Shown here one piece after another: positions 37,130 through 45,660 of a stretch of DNA of 64,000 bases. The stretch spans positions 496,001-560,000 of the forward strand of contig NZ_CP016162.1 of the NCBI RefSeq assembly GCF_001941865.1. Reading direction: 5' to 3'. The notes under the pieces are model-generated. The model was given only the letters and a program-made list of their open reading frames with translations, searched no databases and was not told the origin of the DNA. The translations under genes and the position numbers were made by a program. Numbering within the stretch: position 1 is the first letter of the stretch; the number at the start of each line of letters is the position of its first letter. The DNA comes from Pseudomonas alcaliphila JAB1 (GTDB lineage Bacteria > Pseudomonadota > Gammaproteobacteria > Pseudomonadales > Pseudomonadaceae).

Positions 37130-38809
37130 TCAGCGTTCGTGCACATAGGTGCCTGGTGCGGCTTCGCCAGCCGGGAATTTCTTGTTGCCCAGCGCCCGTG
37201 GAGCATTCTTGGTTTCGCCCGAGCGTTCGCTCAGCCACGTCTGCCAATGTAGCCACCAGGAGTCGGCGTGCTTGGTCGAGCTTTCCTGCCAGGCTTTCGG
37301 GTCCAGCGGCATCGCGCTATTGGTCATGTAGCGCGCCTTGGGGTTGCCCGGCGGGTTGAGAATGCTTTGGATATGGCCGCTGTTGGACAGCACGAACTCG
37401 CATTTGCCGCCGAACAGGTGCGCCGACTTGTAGCAGGAGTCCCATGGCGTGATGTGGTCGGTGGTGCCGGCGACGACGAAGAAATCACAGGTGACCTGCT
37501 TCAGGTCGATCGGTGTGCCGCAGACTTCCAGCGCGCCCGGACGGGTCAGTGGGTTGGTCTGGAACATGTCGATGAACTCGCCATGCAGCGCGGCCGGCAG
37601 GCGCGTGGTGTCGTTGTTCCAATAAAGGATGTCGAACACCGGTGGCTCGTTGCCGAGCAGGTAGTTGTTGACCCAGTAGTTCCAGATCAGGTCGTTGGGG
37701 CGCATCCAGGCGAACACCTTGGCCATGTCGCTACCCTCCAGTACGCCGGCCTGGTAGGAGCGGCGCTTGGCGGCTTCCAGGGTCTTCTCGTCGGCGAACA
37801 GGGCAACCTGGGTGTCGAGCTGGGTGTCGAGCACGCTGACCAGCAGCGTCAGGGCGTTGACCTTCTGCTGGCCAAGCGCTGCATAGTGACCGAGCAGCGA
37901 GGCAGTGGTCAGGCCGCCGGAGCAGGCGCCAAGCATGTTGACGTCCTTGCTGCCGGTGATGGCGCAGATCACATCGATGGCTTCCTTGAGCGCCTCGATG
38001 TAGGTGGACAGGCCCCATTCGCGCTGCGCCTTGGTCGGGTTGCGCCAGCTGACCACGAAGGTCTGTACCTGGCTGCGCAACAGGAAGCGCGCCAGGCTCT
38101 TCTCCGGCGACAGGTCGAATACATAGAACTTGTTGATCTGCGGCGGCACCACCAGCAGCGGGCGCTCGTGCACGCTCTCGGTGATCGGCTTGTACTGAAT
38201 CAGCTCCAGCACGTCGTTGCGAAACACCACGGCGCCGTCGGTGGTGGCCAGGTTCTTGCCGACCTCGAAGGCCTCCATGTTCACCTGACTGGGCATGCCG
38301 CCGTTTTGCACCATGTCCTTGGCCAGGTGGGAGAGACCATCGAGCAGGCTTTTGCCGCCGGTTTCGAAGAAGCGTTTGACCGCGGCCGGGTTGGCCATGC
38401 TGTTGGATGGAGCCATGGCTTCGGTCATCAGGTTGATCACGAAGTGGCCGCGACTGGCGTCCTGCTCGGACAGCGAACTGTGTTCGATCCAGTCATGCAG
38501 TTCCTTGCGCCAGGCCAGGTAGGTCTGCAGGTAGCGGCGATACATCGGGTTCTGGCTCCAGGCCGGATCGGTGAAGCGACGGTCGCCGTCTTCGGGCTTG
38601 AGTGCGGACTGGCCGAGCATGACGTTCTTCAGTTCGAGGCCGAAATGGGCGACGTGCTTGGCGCTGTGGAAGGGTTGCTTGAGTGCCTGGGAGAGCACCA
38701 TGCGGGCAGAGGTCAGGAGATCCTTGCCGCGGATACCAATCACCGGGTTGAGTCCCAGGGTGTTTTCCGAGGCCTGGCGTTTCAGGTCTTCGTTATTCTT
38801 ATCACTCAT
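37130..38809 (-). CDS. phaC1: PhaC1, class II PHA synthase
   Basis: A 559-residue polymerase with box GACSGG and nucleophile C296; catalytic Asp/His in TDHITPWD and SNSGHIQS. Paralogue of PhaC2. Codons 4-6 give AAGAATAAC, an exact AAnAAnAA site for Hfq/Crc carbon-catabolite repression, as known at phaC1 in other pseudomonads. A sigma54-like element lies at 38954-38939, about 130 nt upstream. Confidence 0.97.
   Translation of the reverse strand: MSDKNNEDLKRQASENTLGLNPVIGIRGKDLLTSARMVLSQALKQPFHSAKHVAHFGLELKNVMLGQSALKPEDGDRRFTDPAWSQNPMYRRYLQTYLAWRKELHDWIEHSSLSEQDASRGHFVINLMTEAMAPSNSMANPAAVKRFFETGGKSLLDGLSHLAKDMVQNGGMPSQVNMEAFEVGKNLATTDGAVVFRNDVLELIQYKPITESVHERPLLVVPPQINKFYVFDLSPEKSLARFLLRSQVQTFVVSWRNPTKAQREWGLSTYIEALKEAIDVICAITGSKDVNMLGACSGGLTTASLLGHYAALGQQKVNALTLLVSVLDTQLDTQVALFADEKTLEAAKRRSYQAGVLEGSDMAKVFAWMRPNDLIWNYWVNNYLLGNEPPVFDILYWNNDTTRLPAALHGEFIDMFQTNPLTRPGALEVCGTPIDLKQVTCDFFVVAGTTDHITPWDSCYKSAHLFGGKCEFVLSNSGHIQSILNPPGNPKARYMTNSAMPLDPKAWQESSTKHADSWWLHWQTWLSERSGETKNAPRALGNKKFPAGEAAPGTYVHER
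38792..38800 (-). promoter_or_regulatory. Hfq/Crc catabolite-activity motif at start of phaC1
   Basis: AAGAATAAC in codons 4-6 of phaC1 contains AAnAAnAA, the RNA signature bound by Hfq with Crc; position at the ribosome docking site fits translational repression. Confidence 0.5.
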
Positions 38810-38938
38810 CTACGACGCTCCATTGTCCTGAGACGAATACCGGCCTGCGAGGGCGCACGGCGACACAGGGCCTGGTACTGCTCGGGTTACCGGGGGCGGA
38901 TCGAGTCCGCGTATTTCGTTGCACCTGGCACTGCCAAA

Positions 38939-38954
38939 TGCAGGGAACCTGCCA
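38939..38954 (-). promoter_or_regulatory. sigma54-like promoter of phaC1
   Basis: Minus-strand TGGCAGGTTCCCTGCA matches the RpoN consensus TGGCACG-N4-TTGC with correct GG to GC spacing. The predicted start near 38927 gives a leader of about 120 nt. Nitrogen-dependent control of mcl-PHA synthesis in Pseudomonas makes this plausible. Confidence 0.5.
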
Positions 38955-39105
38955 GTTCCTTGGTTACCCGAGTTTGTGAAGTTAAGCAAGCTGCTCGATG
39001 GCGCAGGAGTATGCCGCGATAGATTAGAAAACTCGCCCTAACTGTCGTTAACGTGGTCGTTGGCGGATGCGCCGAACGCTCTGCAGCAAGGGTTTTCCTG
39101 ACGCC

Positions 39106-39477
39106 TCAGAGCATCAGACGTACGACCGATTCGCTGGGGTCGCGGGATTTCCCGGCGGCGCTGAGCTGCGCCAGATAGTCGGCCCACAGCTGGTCATGCC
39201 GGGTGGCCAGCTCGTGCAGATAGTCCCAAGTGAACAGGCCGCTGTCATGGCCGTCGTCGAAGCACAGTTTCAGTGCATAGTTGCCGGCCGGTTCGATGCG
39301 CTCCAGGCCAACGTTGATCTTGCCGGTCTGCAGGATCGGCTTGCCATGCCCCTGCACCTCGGCCGACGGCGAGTGCACCCGGAGGAACTCGGCGCTAAGC
39401 GAATAGCTCTGCTCGCCGTAGCGCAGTTCCAGGGTTTTCGAGGCCTTGTGCAGTTTGATCGCGCTGGGGATGGGCAT
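39106..39477 (-). CDS. DUF971 domain protein
   Basis: A 123-residue protein of the DUF971 (gamma-butyrobetaine hydroxylase N-terminal-like) family. SAEFLRVHSPSAEVQGHG and FDDGHDSGLFTWDYLHELATR are family motifs in part; a metal-binding role is suspected. Start ATG 39477. Downstream of hslU; probably in the same operon despite a REP-bearing gap. Confidence 0.88.
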   Translation of the reverse strand: MPIPSAIKLHKASKTLELRYGEQSYSLSAEFLRVHSPSAEVQGHGKPILQTGKINVGLERIEPAGNYALKLCFDDGHDSGLFTWDYLHELATRHDQLWADYLAQLSAAGKSRDPSESVVRLML

Positions 39478-39530
39478 GGCTGATTTCCGTGATCTTTTTA
39501 GGCACAACGCCCAGTTGAGTGATTGCACCG

Positions 39531-39597
39531 TCCTGTAGCGGATTTATCCGCGAATTTCGCGGCTGAAGCGGAATGCCGCCCAGCCGCTCCTACAGAA
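39531..39597. repeat. REP pair with 14-nt GCCGCCC module between hslU and DUF971
   Basis: CTGTAGCGGATTTATCCGCGAA and TTCGCGGCTGAAGC, then GGAATGCCGCCCAG (39570-39583), then CCGCTCCTACAG: a REP arm split by the module also present at 4108, 9316 and 44365. Confidence 0.7.
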
Positions 39598-39635
39598 TGA
39601 CGCCGGCCACCGGCTACAAGATCGTGCTACGGGGC

Positions 39636-40976
39636 TTACAGAATATAGCGCGACAGGTCTTCGTCCTGTGCCAGCTCGCCGAGGTGACCGTTGACGTAAG
39701 CCGCGTCGATACGGATCGGTTCGCCGTTCTGCTGGCCTGCCAGGTCGCCGGCACTGAAGGACACCTCCTCCAGCAGGCGCTCGAGCAGGGTGTGCAGGCG
39801 ACGGGCGCCGATGTTTTCGGTCTTCTCGTTGACCTGCCAGGCGATCTCGGCCAGACGCTTGATGCCGTCCTCGGCGAACTCGATGTTCAAACCCTCGGTC
39901 TGCAGCAGTGCACTGTACTGCTCGGTGAGCGAGGCATGCGGCTCGCTGAGGATGCGCTCGAAGTCCTGCGGGCTCAGCGCCTTGAGCTCGACGCGGATCG
40001 GCAGGCGACCCTGCAGTTCGGGCACCAGATCGCTGGGTTTGCTCAGGTGGAAGGCACCGCTGGCGATGAACAGGATATGGTCGGTCTTGACCATGCCCAG
40101 CTTGGTGTTGACCGTGCAACCCTCGATCAGCGGCAGCAGGTCGCGCTGCACGCCTTCACGCGACACATCGGCGCCGCCGGTGTTGCCGCGCTTGGCGACC
40201 TTGTCGATCTCGTCGATGAAAACGATGCCGTGCTGCTCGACGGCTTCCAGGGCGCGGGCCTTGAGTTCTTCCTCGTTGACCAGGCGCGCGGCCTCCTCGT
40301 CGCGCACCAGTTTCAGTGCGTCGGCGACCTTGAGCTTGCGGCTCTTCTTCTTGCCCTTGCCCATGCTGGAGAACAGGTTCTGCAGCTGGTTGGTCATTTC
40401 TTCCATGCCCGGTGGGGTCATGATCTCTACGCCCATGGGCGAGTCGGCCACTTCGATGTCGATTTCCTTGTCATTCAACTGACCTTCGCGCAGGCGCTTA
40501 CGGAACAGCTGACGGGTATTGGAATCCTCGCTGCGCACCGGTTCGTCGCCGAAACCCTGGCGCGCGGGTGGCAGCAGGGCATCGAGGATGCGCTCCTCGG
40601 CGGCATCTTCGGCGCGATGGCGGACCTTGGTGATTTCCTGCTCACGGAGCATCTTCACCGCTGCATCGGCCAGATCGCGGATGATCGATTCGACATCGCG
40701 GCCAACATAACCGACCTCGGTGAACTTGGTGGCTTCCACTTTCAGGAACGGCGCATTGGCCAGCTTGGCCAGACGACGGGCGATCTCGGTCTTGCCGACG
40801 CCGGTGGGGCCGATCATCAGGATATTCTTCGGCGTGACTTCCTGGCGCAGTTCGGCCGGCAGCTGCATGCGCCGCCAGCGGTTGCGCAGGGCGATGGCCA
40901 CGGCGCGCTTGGCGTCGTCCTGGCCGATGATATGGCGGTTGAGTTCGTGGACGATCTCGCGGGGCGTCATGGACAT
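39636..40976 (-). CDS. hslU: HslU, ATPase subunit of the HslUV protease
   Basis: A 446-residue AAA+ unfoldase feeding substrates to HslV. Walker [16 protein letters not shown], Walker [11 protein letters not shown], and pore loop region [14 protein letters not shown]. Downstream of hslV by 181 nt, where a palindromic element has been inserted; still likely transcribed from the sigma32 promoter before hslV. Confidence 0.97.
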   Translation of the reverse strand: MSMTPREIVHELNRHIIGQDDAKRAVAIALRNRWRRMQLPAELRQEVTPKNILMIGPTGVGKTEIARRLAKLANAPFLKVEATKFTEVGYVGRDVESIIRDLADAAVKMLREQEITKVRHRAEDAAEERILDALLPPARQGFGDEPVRSEDSNTRQLFRKRLREGQLNDKEIDIEVADSPMGVEIMTPPGMEEMTNQLQNLFSSMGKGKKKSRKLKVADALKLVRDEEAARLVNEEELKARALEAVEQHGIVFIDEIDKVAKRGNTGGADVSREGVQRDLLPLIEGCTVNTKLGMVKTDHILFIASGAFHLSKPSDLVPELQGRLPIRVELKALSPQDFERILSEPHASLTEQYSALLQTEGLNIEFAEDGIKRLAEIAWQVNEKTENIGARRLHTLLERLLEEVSFSAGDLAGQQNGEPIRIDAAYVNGHLGELAQDEDLSRYIL

Positions 40977-41021
40977 GGAATTTGGCTCGCTATCGAATCT
41001 ATGAAAAAAATGGACGCTTGG

Positions 41022-41156
41022 GGCTCTCTAAAAACGTAGGCGAGGCAGCCAGCGCAAGGCGGAAACAGGCGAGGAAGCGGAGTTTACTGTTGTAAATGAG
41101 CATTCTGAGCCTGTTTTCAACGCGGCGATGACAACGCAGGTAGTTTTTAGATAGGC
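41022..41156. repeat. MITE-like palindromic element between hslV and hslU
   Basis: About 135 bp bounded by inverted ends GGCTCTCTAAAAACGTAG and (inverted) GGCCTATCTAAAAACTAC, with further internal inverted pairs GAAACAGGC/GCCTGTTTTC and a central TTTAC-TGTT-GTAAA. It has no coding capacity; the transcript would fold into a long stem within the hslVU mRNA. No target duplication is clear. Confidence 0.75.
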
Positions 41157-41157
41157 C

Positions 41158-41688
41158 TCACTCGGGGGCGTCCAGTTCCTCGATGGTCTGGTGATGATTG
41201 GTGAACACGCAGATGTCGCCGGCGATGCCGAGTGCAGTCTGCGCTATCTCGAGGGCGGACAGGTCAGTCTTCATCAGCAGGGCGCGGGCTGCGGCCTGGG
41301 CGAAGTTGCCGCCGGAGCCCATGGCGATCAGGCCTTCCTCGGGTTCGACGACGTCGCCGTTGCCGGTGATGATCAGCGAGGCGTCCTTGTTGGCCACTGC
41401 CAGCATGGCTTCCAGGCGGCTCAGGCTGCGGTCGGTGCGCCAGTCCTTGGCCAGCTCGACGGCGGCTCGCACCAGATGACCCTGGTGTTTTTCCAGTTGC
41501 CCTTCGAAGCGTTCGAACAGGGTGAAGGCGTCGGCGGTGGCACCGGCGAAACCGGCCAGCACCTGGCCGTGGTAGAGGCGGCGCACCTTCTTGGCGTTGC
41601 CCTTCATGACGGTGTTGCCGAGGGAAACCTGGCCGTCGCCTGCCATCACGACCTTGCCGTGGCGGCGCACTGAAACGATGGTGGTCAA
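41158..41688 (-). CDS. hslV: HslV, threonine protease subunit of HslUV
   Basis: A 176-residue N-terminal-nucleophile peptidase. Translation starts at TTG 41688 so the protein begins (M)TTIVSVRR, exposing catalytic Thr after Met removal; GGAG lies 8 nt upstream. An upstream ATG at 41736 would bury the nucleophile and is rejected. The [25 protein letters not shown] region is typical. Heat-shock control is shown by a sigma32 promoter at 41735-41762. Confidence 0.96.
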   Translation of the reverse strand: MTTIVSVRRHGKVVMAGDGQVSLGNTVMKGNAKKVRRLYHGQVLAGFAGATADAFTLFERFEGQLEKHQGHLVRAAVELAKDWRTDRSLSRLEAMLAVANKDASLIITGNGDVVEPEEGLIAMGSGGNFAQAAARALLMKTDLSALEIAQTALGIAGDICVFTNHHQTIEELDAPE

Positions 41689-41734
41689 GGGTGAATCTCC
41701 ACGCTGCGGGGCGAACTTGCCCGGATGGAAACTC

Positions 41735-41762
41735 AAATGGGGTGCTCGTCGCGGCTTTTCAA
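41735..41762 (-). promoter_or_regulatory. sigma32 (RpoH) heat-shock promoter of hslVU
   Basis: Minus strand TTGAAA (41762-41757), 14-nt spacer, CCCCATTT (41742-41735): near-perfect RpoH consensus. Predicted start about 40 nt before the hslV TTG. Confidence 0.9.
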
Positions 41763-41784
41763 CCGGCGACGGATCAAACGGCGA

Positions 41785-42459
41785 TCAGCGGACCTGACGC
41801 TGCTGTAACAGCAGGTTGCTGAAACCGCCGGCTGCCAGGGTCTTCTGCGCGCTGGCCAGTTGTTCGCGGCTGGCGAAGGGACCGACCAGTACGCGGTGCC
41901 AGGTTTCCTCACGCACCTTGCCGGTTTCCACCCGTACGTTCTGCCCGAGCAGGATGATCTGCGCGCGCAGGCCGTCGGCGTCATCGCGTTTGCGGAACGA
42001 GCCGGCCTGCAGGAAGAACTGCGTGGTGACTGGCGCGCTGGCCAGGACGGGTGGTGGGGGCGGCGGCACCTGACCGTTGAGCGCGGCTTCGGCACGAGCG
42101 GTGTCGATCTTCGCGGCTTCTTCCGGGGTGACCGGCTTTTGCTCAGGCACGGGTGGTGGCGTTTCTTCCAGGGCCTGCGGCAGGATCACTTCCGACTCCG
42201 GCAGCAGGGTGTAGAAATCGTACTTGGGCCTGGATGGCTCGGGTTGCGTCGGCTTCGGCTCAGGCTTGGTGCTGCGCACCTGTTCGCCCTTGTCGCGCTT
42301 GATCTCGTCACGGCCCGGTTCGAGGCTGAACAGGAACATGAAGAAACCGCCGACCACCAGGCCACAGGCCAGCCAGATCCAGCCCGGTACCGGCTTCTTC
42401 GCCGGGGCCTGATAGCGACTGGCGCCGCGTTTCGGCGCCGGCTTCTTGCGCGCTGCCAT
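41785..42459 (-). CDS. SPOR-domain membrane protein (FtsN-like)
   Basis: A 224-residue protein: basic cytoplasmic N-terminus, one transmembrane helix (PGWIWLACGLVVGGFFMFLFSL), a Pro/Glu-rich periplasmic linker, and a C-terminal SPOR domain (about 145-224; FFLQAGSFRKRDDADGLRAQI) that binds denuded peptidoglycan at the division site. Directly after argS with no gap. Confidence 0.92.
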   Translation of the reverse strand: MAARKKPAPKRGASRYQAPAKKPVPGWIWLACGLVVGGFFMFLFSLEPGRDEIKRDKGEQVRSTKPEPKPTQPEPSRPKYDFYTLLPESEVILPQALEETPPPVPEQKPVTPEEAAKIDTARAEAALNGQVPPPPPPVLASAPVTTQFFLQAGSFRKRDDADGLRAQIILLGQNVRVETGKVREETWHRVLVGPFASREQLASAQKTLAAGGFSNLLLQQRQVR

Positions 42460-44199
42460 TTACATCCGCTCCAGAGTTTCCAGGCCGAGCAGCTCCAGGC
42501 CCTGCTTGAGGGTGCGGCCGGTAAGGGCTGTCAGGCGCAGGCGGCTGTCACGCGTGGTCTCCTCCTCGGCGCTGAGGATCGGGCAGTTCTCATAGAAGCT
42601 GGAGAACAGGCCGGCGAGGTCATACAGGTAGGCACAAAGGATGTGCGGCGTGCCCTTGTTGGCGACGTTGCCGAGCAGCTCGTTGAATTGTGCCAGCTTG
42701 GCGGCCAGGGCTTGCTCCTGCTCGGCAACCAGGGTGATCTGCCCGCCGATCTCGTTCACGCCCTTGCCCAGCTTGCGGAACACGCCGGCCACGCGGGTGT
42801 AGGCATACAGCAGGTAGGGTGCGGTATTGCCCTCGAAGCTCAGCATCAGGTCGAAGTTGAAGCTGTAGTCGCTGGTGCGATGCTTGGACAGGTCGGCGTA
42901 TTTCACCGAGGCGATGCCAACCACGCGGGCGATCTGGCGCAGTTCGTTTTCGGCCAGGTCCGGGTTCTTGTCCTTGACCAGGCTGTAGGCGCGCTGCTCG
43001 GCCTCGTCGAGCAGTTGCACCAGCTTCACGGTGCCGCCGTCGCGGGTCTTGAACGGGCGGCCGTCCGGGCCGTTCATGGTGCCGAAGCCCATGTGTTCCA
43101 GGTCCATGCTGGCGGGTACGAAGCCGGCCAGGCGCGCGCAGGCGAAGACCATCTGGAAGTGCAGGGCCTGGCGCTGGTCGACGAAGTACAGCACGCGGTC
43201 GGCCTTGAGCGTGCCGGCGCGGTAGCGAGTGGCAGCCAGGTCGGTGGTGGCGTAAAGGTAGCCGCCGCCAGCCTTCTGCACGATCAGCGGCAGCGGGTTG
43301 CCCTCGGCGTTCTTGAACTCGTCCATGAATACGCACTGCGCGCCGTTGTCTTCGGTCAGCAGACCCTTGGCGGCGAGATCGGCGACCACCTGCGGCAGGT
43401 CGTCGTTGTAGGCACTTTCGCCCTTGACGTCGGCCATGGAGAGCTTGACGCCGAGACGGTCATACAGCGCCTGGCAGTGCGACAGGGAGATGTCGTTGAA
43501 GCGATGCCACAGGCGCAGGCACTCGGCGTCGCCGGCTTGCAGCTGCACCACCAGCTCACGGGCACGGTCGGCGAACTCAGGGGATTCGTCGAAGCGCTTC
43601 TTCGCGGCGCGGTAGAAACCTTCCAGGTCTGCCAGCTCGCTTTCGGCGGCAGCCGGGTTTTCCTGCATGTAGGCCAGCAGCATGCCGAACTGGGTGCCCC
43701 AGTCGCCGACATGGTTCTGGCGGATCACCGTGTCGCCGAGGAACTCCAGCACACGCGCCACGCCGTCGCCGATGATGGTCGAGCGCAGGTGGCCGACGTG
43801 CATTTCCTTGGCCAGGTTGGGTGCGGACAGGTCGACCACCACGCGTTGCGCCGGGCCGTTCTTGTGTACGCCGAGCTTGGCGTCAGCCAGCGCGGCTTCC
43901 AGACGTTGAGCCAGGGCATCGCTGTTCTGGAAGAAGTTGAGGAAGCCGGGGCCGGCGATTTCCACCTTGGTGATCTGCTCGTCGGCTGGCAGGGCAGCGA
44001 TCAGCTTCTCGGCCAGGTCGCGCGGCTTCATGCCGGCGGGTTTGGCCAGCATCATGGCGATGTTGCTGGCGAAGTCGCCGTGGCTCTTGTCCTTGGTGTT
44101 CTCCACCTGGATGGCCGGCGTCAGGCCCGCAGGCAGCACGCCTTCGGCGGTCAGGCGGTCGAGGGCTTGCTGGATCAGGTGGCGAATGCTGTCTTTCAT
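42460..44199 (-). CDS. argS: arginyl-tRNA synthetase
   Basis: A 579-residue class I synthetase. HVGHLRST is the HIGH-type motif; an N-terminal ArgRS tRNA-binding domain and C-terminal DALR anticodon domain ending in LGLETLERM are present. ATG 44199 ([11 protein letters not shown]); the longer in-frame extension to 44274 is rejected. Confidence 0.97.
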   Translation of the reverse strand: MKDSIRHLIQQALDRLTAEGVLPAGLTPAIQVENTKDKSHGDFASNIAMMLAKPAGMKPRDLAEKLIAALPADEQITKVEIAGPGFLNFFQNSDALAQRLEAALADAKLGVHKNGPAQRVVVDLSAPNLAKEMHVGHLRSTIIGDGVARVLEFLGDTVIRQNHVGDWGTQFGMLLAYMQENPAAAESELADLEGFYRAAKKRFDESPEFADRARELVVQLQAGDAECLRLWHRFNDISLSHCQALYDRLGVKLSMADVKGESAYNDDLPQVVADLAAKGLLTEDNGAQCVFMDEFKNAEGNPLPLIVQKAGGGYLYATTDLAATRYRAGTLKADRVLYFVDQRQALHFQMVFACARLAGFVPASMDLEHMGFGTMNGPDGRPFKTRDGGTVKLVQLLDEAEQRAYSLVKDKNPDLAENELRQIARVVGIASVKYADLSKHRTSDYSFNFDLMLSFEGNTAPYLLYAYTRVAGVFRKLGKGVNEIGGQITLVAEQEQALAAKLAQFNELLGNVANKGTPHILCAYLYDLAGLFSSFYENCPILSAEEETTRDSRLRLTALTGRTLKQGLELLGLETLERM

Positions 44200-44313
44200 G
44201 TTCGGCTCGGGTTGCCTTGGGGCTTTGATCGAAAACTGCGCATTATAAGAGCAGCAGCAAGCTGCAAGCCACAAGCGGCAAGGAAAAGCGTGCCGCGTTT
44301 CCGTGGGTAGTGG

Positions 44314-44387
44314 GTAGGGTGGGCTTCAGCCCACCAACGCTAACCGCTGTTGGTGGGCTGAAGCGGGACGCCGCCCGGACCCACCCT
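44314..44387. repeat. host palindromic repeat with 14-nt module, left flank of the IS110 element
   Basis: GTAGGGTGGGCTTCAGCCCACC (44314-44335) and GGTGGGCTGAAGC, then GGGACGCCGCCCGG (44365-44378), then ACCCACCCT form an inverted pair. The last arm abuts the left end of the IS and matches the guide of its putative bridge RNA. Confidence 0.75.
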
Positions 44388-44396
44388 TGTATCTCG

Positions 44397-44583
44397 ACCA
44401 CAGCCTTTCAGTGAGGCTATGGTTCCCGACTGATCATCGGGGGAGAGAGTACAAGCCGCACCCACCCTTAAGCTTCGAGCTTGCTCCGTAGATTGCGCTG
44501 TACTCCTCCGCACTCATCCATAAGTCCGAACGGTATCCAGGGCCTCGAGCTCGCATCGACAAGGTTGGACGGATGCAGTGGCG
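44397..44583 (+). ncRNA. candidate bridge RNA of the IS110 element
   Basis: Hairpins in order: ACCACAGCC/GGCTATGGT (44397-44423), CCCGA/TCGGG (44425-44441), then stem GAGTAC/GTACTC (44447-44452, 44500-44505) enclosing a loop with an inner hairpin AAGCT-TCG-AGCTT (44470-44482), then stem CGCACTCATCC/GGATGCAGTGGCG (44509-44519, 44571-44583) enclosing a second loop. First loop: ACCCACCCTT (44460-44469) is identical to the left flank (44379-44388), and TCCGTAGAT (44485-44493) is complementary to the right junction ATCTACGGA (45602-45610). Second loop: ACGGTATC (44530-44537) equals the right end (45597-45604), and TCGAG (44545-44549) complements the left end. This is the architecture of IS110 bridge RNAs with target and donor loops. 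Confidence 0.65.
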
Positions 44584-44613
44584 ATCATTGGAGTTCGTTG
44601 AGGAGAAAGCGAC

Positions 44614-45588
44614 ATGACAGCTGTTGTCGGCATCGACATTGCCAAACAAACATTCGACATCGCGACCCTGCAAAGCAACGGCAAGTACCGCACGAAGGCC
44701 AAATTGCCGAACGATCTCAAAGGGTTTGAGACGCTACAGCAGTGGTTGCTCAAGCACGCAGAGCCCCAGGCCTGGATCGTGATGGAGGCCACGGGTATCT
44801 ATCACGAAGCGCTGGCCGAGTGGCTGTTCAAGCAAGGTTACCGCGTCTGTGTGCTCAACCCGGCCCAGCCGGCCTTCTATGCCCGTAGCCAGTTGCAGCG
44901 AGTGAAGACGGACAAGGTCGATGCCAAGCTGCTGGCCGACTATGGCAGTAGGCATCTGGCTGAGCTGCGCAGCTGGCAGCCAGAGGCTCCTGAGATTCGT
45001 CGTTTAAGAGCTCTGGTGCACCGTTTGAAAGATATTCAGGAGCTGGAGCAGATCGAGCGCAATCGCTTGGAGAGCACCCAGGAAAGCAAGGTCAGAGTCT
45101 CGATTCAATCGGTTCTCGATCATTTGAAAAAGCAGACCGATGAAACATTGAAAGCGATCAAGCAGCTCTTCGATGACAACGATGACCTGCGTGGCAAGCG
45201 AGACCTGCTGACCAGCATCGACGGTATCGCCGACAGAACCGCTGCGCTGTTGCTGGCTGAGTTGGGCGATATTCAACGCTTCAACAGCAGCAAAGCGGTC
45301 ACCGCTTTTTCCGGCCTCAACCCCAGGTTGCAGGAGTCGGGTAAGCACAAGGGACATGTGCGAATTTCGCGCATGGGTCCAGCCCGTTTGCGTGCAGGTC
45401 TTTATATGCCAGCCGTCTCGTCCCTGACTCACAACCAGGCCATTCGAGAAATGGGCGAACGTATGAAAGCCAAGGGCAAAGCCGGCAAGCAGATCGCCTG
45501 CGCGGCTATGCGTAAGCTGCTGTGTATCGCTTATGGTGTGCTGAAATCTGGTCGGCCTTTTGATCCAGCACTTGCTATTGCGAGGTGA
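44614..45588 (+). CDS. IS110-family DEDD recombinase (transposase)
   Basis: A 324-residue intact recombinase. The RuvC-like DEDD domain carries VVGIDIAKQTFDIA, IVMEATGIYHE and KTDKVDAKLLADY; the C-terminal Tnp domain carries TSIDGIADRTAALLLAELGD, AFSGLNPRLQESGKHKG (catalytic Ser region) and the following RISRMG. GAGGAG precedes ATG 44614. Size and the upstream non-coding end match the IS110 (IS621-like) group, which uses an RNA guide to choose targets. Confidence 0.93.
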   Translation: MTAVVGIDIAKQTFDIATLQSNGKYRTKAKLPNDLKGFETLQQWLLKHAEPQAWIVMEATGIYHEALAEWLFKQGYRVCVLNPAQPAFYARSQLQRVKTDKVDAKLLADYGSRHLAELRSWQPEAPEIRRLRALVHRLKDIQELEQIERNRLESTQESKVRVSIQSVLDHLKKQTDETLKAIKQLFDDNDDLRGKRDLLTSIDGIADRTAALLLAELGDIQRFNSSKAVTAFSGLNPRLQESGKHKGHVRISRMGPARLRAGLYMPAVSSLTHNQAIREMGERMKAKGKAGKQIACAAMRKLLCIAYGVLKSGRPFDPALAIAR

Positions 45589-45660
45589 GCTTCAAGACGG
45601 TATCTACGGACTGCCGGAGTTCGCTCGCGCCGCTCGTTTCTACAAAAGCCGGCATGCGGT

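Larger units (their letters stand above)
44389..45605 (+). mobile_element. IS110-family insertion sequence between argS and priA
   Basis: Element of about 1.2 kb with a single DEDD recombinase gene and a long non-coding left end. GTATCT is shared by both junctions (44389-44394 and 45600-45605), and the recombination core most likely lies in it (CT if like IS621), so exact ends are uncertain by up to 6 bp. There are no terminal inverted repeats, as usual for the group. The left flank is the arm of a host palindromic repeat. The short TCCGTAGAT/ATCTACGGA inverted match is explained as an RNA guide rather than an IS1111-type end. Confidence 0.8.

Noticed and set aside
38928..38944. TGGCACTGCCAAATGC as a plus-strand sigma54 promoter
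   Set aside because: GG to GC spacing is one base too long and no gene follows on that strand; the minus-strand match nearby has the correct spacing.
41860..44310. An 816-codon plus-strand reading frame opposite argS and the SPOR gene
   Set aside because: It is the antisense shadow of argS in G+C-rich DNA; no recognisable domain, and argS is intact on the other strand.
44485..45610. TCCGTAGAT/ATCTACGGA as IS1111-type subterminal inverted repeats
   Set aside because: The non-coding region is upstream of the recombinase, as in the IS110 group, and the match lies in the loop of a folded RNA, so a guide explanation fits better.
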